Source: JAMIFN01 sp964544605 (GTDB lineage: Bacteria; Pseudomonadota; Gammaproteobacteria; Burkholderiales; Burkholderiaceae_C). From it: a stretch of 54,062 nucleotides of DNA. Position 1 is the stretch's first letter; each line of letters opens with the position of its first letter. The notes beneath the pieces are model-generated. The model saw only the letters and a list, made by a program, of their open reading frames with translations. It was not told the origin of the DNA and searched no databases. This document shows positions 26,240-34,074 of the stretch, one piece after another. The DNA is taken from positions 1 through 54,062 of the forward strand of contig CAZJBX010000017.1 of NCBI GenBank assembly GCA_964544605.1, read 5' to 3'. The position numbers and the translations under genes were made by a program.

Positions 26240-27166
26240 ATGAGCACACTGCAACTGACCATCGCCACCCGTGAAAGCCGCCTCGCCCTGTGGCAAGCCG
26301 AGCATGTCCAAGCCCTGCTGCGCCAGCAAGGCCACGGCGTGCAATTGCTGGGCATGACCACCCAAGGCGACCAAATCCTCGACCGCACCTTGAGCAAAGT
26401 CGGCGGCAAAGGTTTGTTTGTCAAAGAGCTGGAAACCGCCTTGGCCAATGGCAGCGCCGATTTGGCCGTGCATTCGCTCAAAGATGTGCCCATGACCCTG
26501 CCCGATGGCATGGCGCTGGCCTGCATCATGCAGCGCGAAGACCCGCGCGACGCCTTTGTCTCGCCGCAATACGCCCACCTGCAAGACCTGCCCGCTGGCG
26601 CAGTGGTGGGCACATCCAGCCTGCGCCGCACGGTGCTGCTGCGGGCCTTGCGCCCCGACTTACAAATTGAACCCCTGCGCGGCAACCTCGATACCCGCTT
26701 GCGCAAGCTCGACGAAGGCCAATATGCCGCCATTGTGCTGGCCGCTGCTGGCCTCAAGCGCTTGGGCCTTGAAGACCGCATCCGCAACACCTTCAGCCCC
26801 GATGAGATGCTGCCCTCTGCCGGCCAAGGCGCTTTGGGCATAGAGGTGCTGGCCAACCGCGCCGATGTGGCTGCCACCCTTGCGCCACTGGCCCACATCC
26901 CCACCTGGCTGTGCTGCACGGCCGAGCGCGCCGTCAGCCGCGCCATGGGCGGCTCTTGCTCCATGCCCTTGGCCGCTTATGCCGAAATCCAAGGCCAGAC
27001 CCTGCAACTGCGTGCCGCTTGGGGCAGTGTGGAGGGCGGCCCCGCCCCGCTGATTCGAGCTGAAGCGAGCCTGGCCCTGCCCAGCCCCAGCTTGGCCGAT
27101 CTGCCCGCCGCCGATGCGCTGGGCCTGCGCGTGGCGCAAGCCCTGCAAGCCCAAGGTGCCCGTTAA
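26240..27166 (+). CDS. hemC: Hydroxymethylbilane synthase (porphobilinogen deaminase)
   Basis: A 308-residue enzyme that polymerises four porphobilinogens in haem synthesis. The dipyrromethane cofactor cysteine is C240 in MGGSCSMPLAAYA. The N-terminal IATRESRLALWQAEHV and the GKGLFVKELETAL loop match the family. hemD follows by 20 bases, forming the usual hemCD pair. Confidence 0.96.
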   Translation: MSTLQLTIATRESRLALWQAEHVQALLRQQGHGVQLLGMTTQGDQILDRTLSKVGGKGLFVKELETALANGSADLAVHSLKDVPMTLPDGMALACIMQREDPRDAFVSPQYAHLQDLPAGAVVGTSSLRRTVLLRALRPDLQIEPLRGNLDTRLRKLDEGQYAAIVLAAAGLKRLGLEDRIRNTFSPDEMLPSAGQGALGIEVLANRADVAATLAPLAHIPTWLCCTAERAVSRAMGGSCSMPLAAYAEIQGQTLQLRAAWGSVEGGPAPLIRAEASLALPSPSLADLPAADALGLRVAQALQAQGAR

Positions 27167-27186
27167 ACCCACACACCCAGCCCAGC

Positions 27187-27948
27187 ATGAGCCGCCGCAT
27201 CATCCTCACCCGCCCTGCCGAGCAAAGCGCCGCATGGCAAACCGCCCTTGTGGAAGCGGGCTTCAGCGCCCACAGCCTGCCCCTACTCCGCATCGCCCAC
27301 CTGCCCTGCCCTGAACTCTTTTTCGCCGTGGGCGACTACAGCCACATCTTTTTTGTCAGCCGCAACGCCCTTGATGGCCTGCTGCAATGGCTCAGTCTGG
27401 ATGCCCTGCTCAGCAGCCCCGCCCAGTTCCTCAGCCCTGGCGTGGGCACAGCGCAAGCCCTGCAAGCCCTGGGCGTGAGTGCCCAGCGCATCAGCCTGCC
27501 GCCCGCGCAGGCCGAGCAAGACTCCGAACAACTGTGGCAAGTGCTGCAAAACAGCCCGCAAGCCATCGCCCCGGCCAGCCGCGTGCTCATCGTCAAAGGG
27601 CTGAACCCCGATGGCAGCAACAGCCCCAACTGGCTGGCGCAGCAAGCCACCGCACTTGGCGCGCATTGCGACCAAGCCTTGGTCTATCAACGCCTGGCCC
27701 CTGAGCTCACCGTGGCACAGGCCGAGCTGGCCCAAGCTGCGGCGCAAGACGGCAGCATTTGGCTTTTTAGCAGCAGCCAGGCCATCGCCCAGCTCGCCGC
27801 CACCCTGCCTGAAGTCGATTGGCGGCAAGCCATCAGCCTCTGCACCCACCCGCGCATTGGGCAAGCTGCGCAGAACTTGGGCTTTGCCGTCCACTACTGC
27901 CTGCCCCATGCCGATGCCGTGGTCGAAGCCCTGCGGCAAATCGACTAA
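27187..27948 (+). CDS. hemD: Uroporphyrinogen-III synthase
   Basis: A 253-residue protein with the loose HemD signature: N-terminal ILTRPAEQSAAWQTALVEAGF, then FVSRNALDGLLQW, later RVLIVKG and WLFSSSQAIAQL. It closes the linear tetrapyrrole with inversion of ring D. The family is weakly conserved in sequence, but position after hemC makes the call safe. No hemX/hemY genes follow; the next gene is an acyl-CoA dehydrogenase. Confidence 0.93.
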   Translation: MSRRIILTRPAEQSAAWQTALVEAGFSAHSLPLLRIAHLPCPELFFAVGDYSHIFFVSRNALDGLLQWLSLDALLSSPAQFLSPGVGTAQALQALGVSAQRISLPPAQAEQDSEQLWQVLQNSPQAIAPASRVLIVKGLNPDGSNSPNWLAQQATALGAHCDQALVYQRLAPELTVAQAELAQAAAQDGSIWLFSSSQAIAQLAATLPEVDWRQAISLCTHPRIGQAAQNLGFAVHYCLPHADAVVEALRQID

Positions 27949-28068
27949 AAACAAGCCCCAACAAGGCCAAAAAACCACCCCAAACCCTGCCCCGCGCCAA
28001 TGCCCTGCGCGCATTGCCTAAAATGCGGGGTTTTACTGCTTAACCCCAAGCCCACCGGAGATCCGAAG

Positions 28069-29283
28069 ATGAGCGACGACTTAGAACAATTCCGCCAAGA
28101 AACCGCCGCCTGGCTGGAGGCCAACTGCCCCGAATCCATGCGCCAGCCCATTACCGAAGAATCGGTGCTGTGGTCGGGCAGCAAAATGAAATTCATCAGC
28201 GAAGACCAAAAAGTCTGGTTCGAGCGTATGCGCGACAAAGGCTGGTTTGCCCCCCACTGGCCTGCCGAATACGGTGGCGGCGGCCTCGACCCCAAACGCG
28301 CCCGCATCGTTGAACAAGAAATGGCCCGCCTCAAATGCCGCGCACCGCAATACAACCTCGGCGTGTGGATGATTGGCCCCGCCATGCTCGACTTCGCCAC
28401 CCACGAGCAAAAACTCGAACACCTCAAGCCCATGATGCGCGGCGAAATCCGCTGGTGCCAAGGCTTTAGCGAGCCCAATGCTGGCTCTGACTTGGCCAGC
28501 TTAAAAACCCAAGCCGTGCTCGACGGCGACGACTATGTCGTCAACGGCAGCAAAATCTGGACCAGCTACGGCGATGATGCCGACTGGATGTATGCCCTTG
28601 TGCGCACCGACAACAGCAAAAAACAAGAAGGCATCAGCCTGCTGCTGATTGACATGACCCTGCCTGGCGTCGTCGTCAAGCCGATTGAACTCATCAGCGG
28701 CAAATCTTCTTTCTGCGAAGTCTTTTTCGACAATGTGCGCGTGCCTGCACGCCAACTCATTGGCGGCGAAAACAAAGGCTGGACGGTGGCCAAAGCCCTG
28801 TTGCAGCACGAGCGCGCCGCCATGAGCAAATTTGCCGAAGGTGCCAAGCCCAGCCATGACGCGCTGGCCGTGCTCAAACCCGTGCTGGAGGCCAACCGTG
28901 GCCGCGCCGAAACCGCCGTGCTGCGCGACCAACTGGCGCAATCGCTCATGGACTTCCACGCCTTTGGCATGACGGCCATGAAGATGAAAGAAGAAATGCT
29001 GGCCCGCATGGATGTCAGCGCCACCGCCGCCATCATGAAGCTGGTGCAATCCGAACTGGAAGTGCAAAAGTACGAGGTCATCATGCGCGGCCTGGGCGCT
29101 GATGCGCTGGGCTGGCAAGACGAAAACGCCACCACGCCTGAGGCCCAAGACCGCGAGGAAATCGCCAAACAATGGATGTTGGCCAAGAGCGTCACCATCG
29201 CGGGCGGCGCGTCTGAAATCCAGCTCAACATCATCGCCAAGCGCGTGCTCGGCCTGCCCGATTACGGCGGCGTCAAATCTTAA
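28069..29283 (+). CDS. Acyl-CoA dehydrogenase, large-subunit type
   Basis: A 404-residue FAD flavoenzyme of the acyl-CoA dehydrogenase family. FAD and substrate motifs are visible: WCQGFSEPNAGSDLASLKT in the middle domain, GSKIWTSYGDDADW after it, and AGGASEIQLNIIAKRVLGLP at the C-terminus. Paired neighbouring dehydrogenases of this kind are often annotated as pimeloyl-CoA dehydrogenase large and small subunits (PimC/PimD), but the true substrate is unknown. The start at 28069 is preceded by GGAG; an earlier in-frame ATG at 28000 would add a non-homologous stretch. The partner gene follows 39 bases later. Confidence 0.9.
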   Translation: MSDDLEQFRQETAAWLEANCPESMRQPITEESVLWSGSKMKFISEDQKVWFERMRDKGWFAPHWPAEYGGGGLDPKRARIVEQEMARLKCRAPQYNLGVWMIGPAMLDFATHEQKLEHLKPMMRGEIRWCQGFSEPNAGSDLASLKTQAVLDGDDYVVNGSKIWTSYGDDADWMYALVRTDNSKKQEGISLLLIDMTLPGVVVKPIELISGKSSFCEVFFDNVRVPARQLIGGENKGWTVAKALLQHERAAMSKFAEGAKPSHDALAVLKPVLEANRGRAETAVLRDQLAQSLMDFHAFGMTAMKMKEEMLARMDVSATAAIMKLVQSELEVQKYEVIMRGLGADALGWQDENATTPEAQDREEIAKQWMLAKSVTIAGGASEIQLNIIAKRVLGLPDYGGVKS

Positions 29284-29322
29284 ACCGCGCAGCGCAACAC
29301 CCACCCAACGGAGCCTCACCGC

Positions 29323-30471
29323 ATGATTACCCTACTGACTGAAGAACAGCGCCAGCTCAAAGACAGCGCGCAAGAATTCCTCGCCAACAAAGCCCCCGCC
29401 TCAGCCCTGCGCCAACTGCGCGACAGCCAAAACCCCGATGGCTTTGACCGCGCCCTCTGGCAAGAAGTGGTCAACATGGGCTGGACCCTGGCCATCTTCC
29501 CTGAAGAACACGAAGGTCTGCCCGATTTCGGCTTCAAAGGCATGGGCGCGATTTTTGAACAAATGGGCCGCAACCTGAGCGCCCTGCCCCTGCTCTCCTC
29601 CGTCGTCATGGGCGGCAGCGCCATTTTGGAAGCGGGCAGCCCTGAGCAACAAGCGCAATACCTGCCCGCCATCATGGGCGGCGAAGCCCTCTTCACCTTG
29701 GCCGTGGATGAAAACCCCCGCCACCACCCCCTGCACATCAGCACCCAGGCTGAAAAAGCCGGCGACGCCTACCAACTCACGGGCGAAAAATGCATGGTGC
29801 AAGACGGCCATGTGGCCACGCACTTCATCGTGGCGGCCCGCAGCAGCGGCGAGAACTCGGCCAACCCCATGAAGGCCATGGCTGGCATCAGCCTCTTTGT
29901 GGTGGAAGCAGGCGCGGCAGGCTTGGGCGTGACCCGCAGCAAAATGCTCGACAGCCGCAACGCCGCCAAAATCAGCCTCAACAACACCCCCGCCACCCTG
30001 CTGGGCCAGCTTGACGGCGGCTTTATGGCGCTCAACAGCGTGCTCGACAAAGCCCGCATCATGGCCGCCGCAGAACTGCTGGGCATCTGCAAAGAGGCGC
30101 TGGATCGCACCATCGCCTATATGAAGGAGCGCCAACAATTTGGCGCCATCATCGGCAGCTTCCAAGCCCTGCAACACCGTGTCGCCCGCCTCTTTGTGCA
30201 ACTGCAATTGGCCGAAGGCAGCGTTGCCATGGCCTTGGCCGCGCTCGATGCCAAAGACAAGCAAGCGCCCATTTTGGCTTCACTGGCCAAACAGCAAACC
30301 TCCGACCTCGCCGAGAAAATGCTCAACGAAGCCGTGCAACTGCATGGCGGCATTGGCGTGACGGACGAGCTGGACATCGGCCTCTATCTCAAGCGCGCCC
30401 GCGTCCTCAGCCAACTGCTGGGCGACGGCGCCTTCCACCGCGACCGCTACGCCATGATGCGCGGCTTCTAA
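29323..30471 (+). CDS. Acyl-CoA dehydrogenase, small-subunit type
   Basis: A 382-residue member of the acyl-CoA dehydrogenase family, less canonical than its upstream neighbour. The FAD-binding middle region (FTLAVDENPRHHPLHI) lacks the usual GSD motif. The C-terminal domain keeps YMKERQQFGAIIGSFQALQHRVA and QLHGGIGVTDELDIGLYLKRA. It probably forms a heteromer with the preceding gene product, as known for paired steroid, carnitine or pimeloyl-CoA dehydrogenases; this is inference from adjacency. A strong terminator follows. Confidence 0.88.
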   Translation: MITLLTEEQRQLKDSAQEFLANKAPASALRQLRDSQNPDGFDRALWQEVVNMGWTLAIFPEEHEGLPDFGFKGMGAIFEQMGRNLSALPLLSSVVMGGSAILEAGSPEQQAQYLPAIMGGEALFTLAVDENPRHHPLHISTQAEKAGDAYQLTGEKCMVQDGHVATHFIVAARSSGENSANPMKAMAGISLFVVEAGAAGLGVTRSKMLDSRNAAKISLNNTPATLLGQLDGGFMALNSVLDKARIMAAAELLGICKEALDRTIAYMKERQQFGAIIGSFQALQHRVARLFVQLQLAEGSVAMALAALDAKDKQAPILASLAKQQTSDLAEKMLNEAVQLHGGIGVTDELDIGLYLKRARVLSQLLGDGAFHRDRYAMMRGF

Positions 30472-30491
30472 GCCAGCGCTTTCAAGCCACA

Positions 30492-30528
30492 AAAAAACCA
30501 CTGCGCCTTCAAGCCAGTGGTTTTTTTT
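30492..30528. terminator. Bidirectional terminator
   Basis: AAAAAACCACTG and CAGTGGTTTTTTTT form a stem around an 11-base loop, with T-runs on both strands. It separates the convergent acyl-CoA dehydrogenase and flavin oxidoreductase genes. Confidence 0.92.
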
Positions 30529-30542
30529 ATGCCTGCTTCTTT

Positions 30543-31763
30543 TTAAGCCAGCGGTGCACGATTCAAGGCTGGGTCATTGGGCGCATGGTGGATGCAGCGC
30601 GTGCCATCGGGGTGGTAGATGTAGGCCACGCAGCCATTGCAGTTGTCGCAGGCGGATTCCTGCACTTCGCCGCTGCGCAGCTTGTTCACAAAGGCAGGGT
30701 CATGCAGCAGCACACGGGCCATGGCCACCGCGTCAAAGCCCGCATCCAAGGCTTGCTCGGCATGGGCCAAAGACTTGACACCGCCCAAATAGGCCATTTT
30801 CAAGTCAGGCACAGCTTGGCGGATTTGAATCGAGTGCTCCCACAAATACATGGGCTTGAAGGCCACTTTGGGGGCAAACATATTCTGCAAAGTAATGGCC
30901 GTGCGCGTCAGCGGTTCATTTTTGAGCACTTTGCGCAGCTCGGGCAAATTGGGGCTGGAGCCAAACATGAACTGCAAAGACTCCACATTGCGCCCGCCCG
31001 ACATCACCATCAAATCGCAGCCCGCATCGCGCAGGGCTTGGGCGGTGATGATGCCGTCTTGCGCCGTCGCACCGCCGCGCACGCCATCGGCCACATTGAT
31101 TTTGGCAATCACGGCCAAATCTTGGCCCACGGCCTGCTTCACCGCCGCCAGAATTTCAGCGGGGTAGCGGATGCGGTTTTCGGCGCTGCCGCCGTATTGG
31201 TCTTTGCGTTTGTTCGACAGGGGCGAGACAAATTGGTTGAGCAAATAACCGTGGCCCATATGCAGCTCCACGGCATCAAAGCCCGCTTCGCGCATCATCT
31301 CGGCGCAGGCCACAAATTCGGCCTTGACCATGGCCATGTCTTGCGCCGTCATATCGCGCGAGAAGAAATTGCCCGCCAACATGCCCGCTTTATTCAGGCC
31401 GCCGCTAGAGGTAAAAGGGCGTTTATCGAGCTTGATGCTGGTGACAAAAGCGCCGCCGTGGGTGATTTGGGCGCTGATTTTGCCGCCCTTGGTATGCACG
31501 CCATCGGTGATTTTTTTCAGCAGGGGCAAAGCCTCAGGGCTGGCCCAAATTTGGTCGGGCAAGGTCAAACCCAGCTTGGCCACGGCGACATAGGCCATGG
31601 TGGTCAGGCCCACGCCGCCAGCGGCCAAATCGCTGTGGTGCTTGAGCATGGCCGCAGTCGGCAAACCTTGGCGCGACATATTCTCGTTCGCCGCCGCTTT
31701 GATGAAGCGGTTGGGCAGGCTCAGGGGGCCAATTTGCAAGGGGCTAAAGGCGGCGGAAGTCAT
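30543..31763 (-). CDS. NADH:flavin oxidoreductase (Old Yellow Enzyme family) with C-terminal cysteine cluster
   Basis: A 406-residue TIM-barrel FMN enzyme. Visible parts are LPNRFIKAAANENMSRQG at the N-terminus, QITHGG, AVELHMGHGYLLNQFVSP with the usual catalytic-site histidine pair region, and FDAVAMARVLLHDPAF for FMN phosphate binding. The C-terminus carries CDNCNGC and a fourth cysteine in GTRC, the spacing of an iron-sulfur site as in 2,4-dienoyl-CoA reductase, but the NAD domain of that enzyme is absent. The substrate is unknown. It starts 29 bases behind the DUF1439 lipoprotein gene. GAGAGA supports the start. Confidence 0.88.
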   Translation of the reverse strand: MTSAAFSPLQIGPLSLPNRFIKAAANENMSRQGLPTAAMLKHHSDLAAGGVGLTTMAYVAVAKLGLTLPDQIWASPEALPLLKKITDGVHTKGGKISAQITHGGAFVTSIKLDKRPFTSSGGLNKAGMLAGNFFSRDMTAQDMAMVKAEFVACAEMMREAGFDAVELHMGHGYLLNQFVSPLSNKRKDQYGGSAENRIRYPAEILAAVKQAVGQDLAVIAKINVADGVRGGATAQDGIITAQALRDAGCDLMVMSGGRNVESLQFMFGSSPNLPELRKVLKNEPLTRTAITLQNMFAPKVAFKPMYLWEHSIQIRQAVPDLKMAYLGGVKSLAHAEQALDAGFDAVAMARVLLHDPAFVNKLRSGEVQESACDNCNGCVAYIYHPDGTRCIHHAPNDPALNRAPLA

Positions 31764-31792
31764 GGCTTGTCTCTCTCATTGAAGGGGGGTAT

Positions 31793-32410
31793 TTAGGGGG
31801 CAGTGGCGGGCGTGAGCAGCAGGCCCCGCTCTTGCACCTGGATGTGCAGGCGGCGCTGCTTGCCCAACCATTTGCTTTGCTCTGGGCGCAAATGGTAAAC
31901 AGGGTAGTTCTGCAATTCGGGCTCCAGCCAGCGCGAGAGCAAGGCCACGGCCATGGGTTTGTAGAAGCCGATTTTCTTCTCGGCCTCTGCGCCCAAGTCA
32001 AAGTCCTCCAGCATGGGCTGGCGCAGCACCACGGCTTGGCGCTGGGCATCAAAGCCCAAAGTCGCGCTCATCGTCATGCTGCCTTGGTATTGCGCCTCAG
32101 ACCCAAACAGGCGGCTGCGAACTTGCATGGGAATGTGCGCCTGCACGCGGTTGCCCGCAGCATCCATGCGCAGGCTGGGCGCTAAAGCGCTCACATCCAC
32201 CAGCTCATTGAAGTTTTTGCTGACGGGAAAACGCCGCGCCAGCATCTGCTCCATACGGCTTTGCTCCAGCACATAGCCCTGCGGCGGCAAGGACAAATTA
32301 CAGGCACAAGCTGCCGCCAGTAAGAGCCAAAACGCAAAACCCCAGCCGAGCAAGCCGCGCCCAATGTGGCGGGCCCAAGGGGCTGGGGTGGTGCAAAGCC
32401 AGTGCAACAT
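31793..32410 (-). CDS. DUF1439 (YceB-like) lipoprotein
   Basis: A 205-residue protein with a hydrophobic signal (FAFWLLLAAACAC) that ends in a lipobox-like AAACAC, followed by a DUF1439-like domain (GYVLEQSRMEQMLARRFP, IPMQVRSRLFGSEAQYQGSM, WLEPELQNYPVYHL). YceB is an E. coli lipoprotein of unknown function with a lipid-binding-like fold. It lies 23 bases behind adk on the same strand. The N-terminal basic extension before the hydrophobic core is long for a signal peptide, so the start may be further in. Confidence 0.8.
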   Translation of the reverse strand: MLHWLCTTPAPWARHIGRGLLGWGFAFWLLLAAACACNLSLPPQGYVLEQSRMEQMLARRFPVSKNFNELVDVSALAPSLRMDAAGNRVQAHIPMQVRSRLFGSEAQYQGSMTMSATLGFDAQRQAVVLRQPMLEDFDLGAEAEKKIGFYKPMAVALLSRWLEPELQNYPVYHLRPEQSKWLGKQRRLHIQVQERGLLLTPATAP

Positions 32411-32433
32411 GGCCAGGCGGGCGGCTGGGGGTG

Positions 32434-33087
32434 TTATTTCAGCGCGTCAAAAGCGCGGGCGGTGATGTCATCCACACTGCCCATGCCGCTGATGCTGCGA
32501 TAGGCAGGCGCTTGGGCCGCGTCTTGCTTGGCCCAGTTTTGGTAGTAATCCACCAGCGGGCGGGTTTGCTCGCTATACACATCGAGGCGTTTTTTCACCG
32601 TCTCTTCTTTGTCGTCTTCGCGTTGCACCAAGGGCTCGCCCGTTACATCGTCTTGGCCTTCAACCTTGGGTGGGTTGAATTTGACATGGTAGGTGCGGCC
32701 AGAGGCGGGGTGGCTGCGGCGGCCACTCATGCGCTCGATGATGGCGTCGAAAGGCACATCGATTTCCAGCACGAAGTCGATTTTCACGCCAGCGTCTTTC
32801 ATGGCATCGGCTTGGGCAATGGTGCGGGGGAAGCCGTCGAACAAAAAGCCCTTGGCGCAATCGGCCTGAGCAATGCGCTCTTTCACCAGATTGATGATGA
32901 GTTCATCGCTCACCAAGCCGCCAGACTCCATCACCGATTTGGCTTGCAGGCCCAAAGGCGTGCCCGCTTTCACGGCGGCGCGCAACATATCGCCCGTGGA
33001 GATTTGGGGAATGCCGAATTTTTCGCAAATGAAAGCCGCTTGTGTGCCTTTACCAGCGCCCGGAGCGCCCAACAAAATCAATCGCAT
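32434..33087 (-). CDS. adk: Adenylate kinase
   Basis: A 217-residue long-form adenylate kinase. The P-loop GAPGAGKGT is at residues 7-15, with GFPRTIAQADAM and a LID domain without the zinc cysteines (SHPASGRTYHVKFNPP). It keeps AMP, ADP and ATP in balance. AAGGAAAG precedes the ATG at 33087. A GCCCC-AATA-GGGGC stem-loop lies just upstream of that ribosome binding site (33105-33118). Confidence 0.97.
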   Translation of the reverse strand: MRLILLGAPGAGKGTQAAFICEKFGIPQISTGDMLRAAVKAGTPLGLQAKSVMESGGLVSDELIINLVKERIAQADCAKGFLFDGFPRTIAQADAMKDAGVKIDFVLEIDVPFDAIIERMSGRRSHPASGRTYHVKFNPPKVEGQDDVTGEPLVQREDDKEETVKKRLDVYSEQTRPLVDYYQNWAKQDAAQAPAYRSISGMGSVDDITARAFDALK

Positions 33088-33104
33088 AGTACTTTCCTTC
33101 TGTC

Positions 33105-33118
33105 GCCCCTATTGGGGC
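33105..33118 (-). promoter_or_regulatory. Stem-loop in the adk leader
   Basis: A perfect five-base GC-rich stem around a four-base loop, a few bases upstream of the adk ribosome binding site. There is no T-run, so it is not a typical terminator. A role in mRNA stability or translation is possible only. Confidence 0.35.
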
Positions 33119-33197
33119 TGATTTCAATAAAACTTTTTGAGCATAGCACGCAAAGCGCAGCCCCCGCCTAGGCCAAATGGAATTTAAGCAGCCCGAT

Positions 33198-34043
33198 TCA
33201 AGCCGCCCGATAAGGCGCGGCATTTTTGCGGAAATAAGCCCACATGCCCGCGCCCAGCAGCATCATGGGCACGCACAGCCACTGCCCCATGCTCAGGCCC
33301 GTGCTTTGCGTCAGCCAGTGCAAATGCGCATCGGGCTCGCGGAAGTATTCGGCCACAAAGCGCATCAGGCCGTAGCCGAGCAAAAAGGCTGAGCCGACCT
33401 CGCCGGGTTTGCGCTCTTTGCGGGCAAACAGCCACAGCAGCGCAAACAGCAGCAGGCCCTCTAATAAAAACTGGTAGAGCTGCGAAGGGTGGCGCGCAAT
33501 GCCGCCTGCGGCGGGGTCTCGGAACACCATGGCCCAAGGCAGGCTGGGGTCGGCGGCGCGGCCCCACAGCTCACCATTGATGAAGTTGCCAATGCGCCCG
33601 CTGGCCAAGCCCGTGGGCACGCTGGGCGCGATGAAGTCCATCGCTTCCCAGAAGGTGTGCCCATTGCGGTAGGCCCAGATGGTGATGGCGATGATGACCC
33701 CCAGCAAGCCGCCGTGAAAGCTCATGCCGCCATCCCAAGCGCGCAAAATCTCCATCGGCTGCGCCAAGTAATAAGCGGGTTTGTAGAACAGGCAGTAGCC
33801 CAAGCGCCCGCCCAGCACCACGCCCGCAATGCCCCAAAACAGCAAGTCCTCCACGCTTTGGCGCGTCCACGCAGGCGCACCGCTGGGGGTTTTCAAGCGG
33901 GCAAAGGGTTGGTGTTTGAGGCGGCGCATGGACAGCCACCAAAACAAAGCAAAAGCGGCCAAATAAGTCAGGCCATACCAACGGATGGCAAACGGCCCCG
34001 CAATATGCAAGAGCACGGGGTCAATATCAGGTTGCATCAGCAT
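33198..34043 (-). CDS. lgt: Prolipoprotein diacylglyceryl transferase
   Basis: A 281-residue integral membrane enzyme that attaches diacylglycerol to the lipobox cysteine of prolipoproteins. The signature GRIGNFINGELWGR is present, with WYGLTYLAAF near the N-terminus and about seven membrane segments. AAGGAGGG with an 8-base spacer fixes the ATG at 34043. It follows the pyr run on the same strand. Several of its probable substrates are encoded in this window. Confidence 0.96.
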   Translation of the reverse strand: MLMQPDIDPVLLHIAGPFAIRWYGLTYLAAFALFWWLSMRRLKHQPFARLKTPSGAPAWTRQSVEDLLFWGIAGVVLGGRLGYCLFYKPAYYLAQPMEILRAWDGGMSFHGGLLGVIIAITIWAYRNGHTFWEAMDFIAPSVPTGLASGRIGNFINGELWGRAADPSLPWAMVFRDPAAGGIARHPSQLYQFLLEGLLLFALLWLFARKERKPGEVGSAFLLGYGLMRFVAEYFREPDAHLHWLTQSTGLSMGQWLCVPMMLLGAGMWAYFRKNAAPYRAA

Positions 34044-34074
34044 GGCTTGCGCCCTCCTTCAGTCAAAAAACACC

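Noticed and set aside
27966..28035. Strong terminator after hemD
   Set aside because: CCCCGC and GCGGGG can pair around a long imperfect region followed by TTTT, but the stem is interrupted and the same bases may be promoter for the next gene; left unassigned.
30585..31796. Open plus-strand frame of about 400 codons opposite the flavin oxidoreductase
   Set aside because: Histidine- and glutamine-rich low-quality translation with no domain; a codon-bias shadow of the real minus-strand gene.
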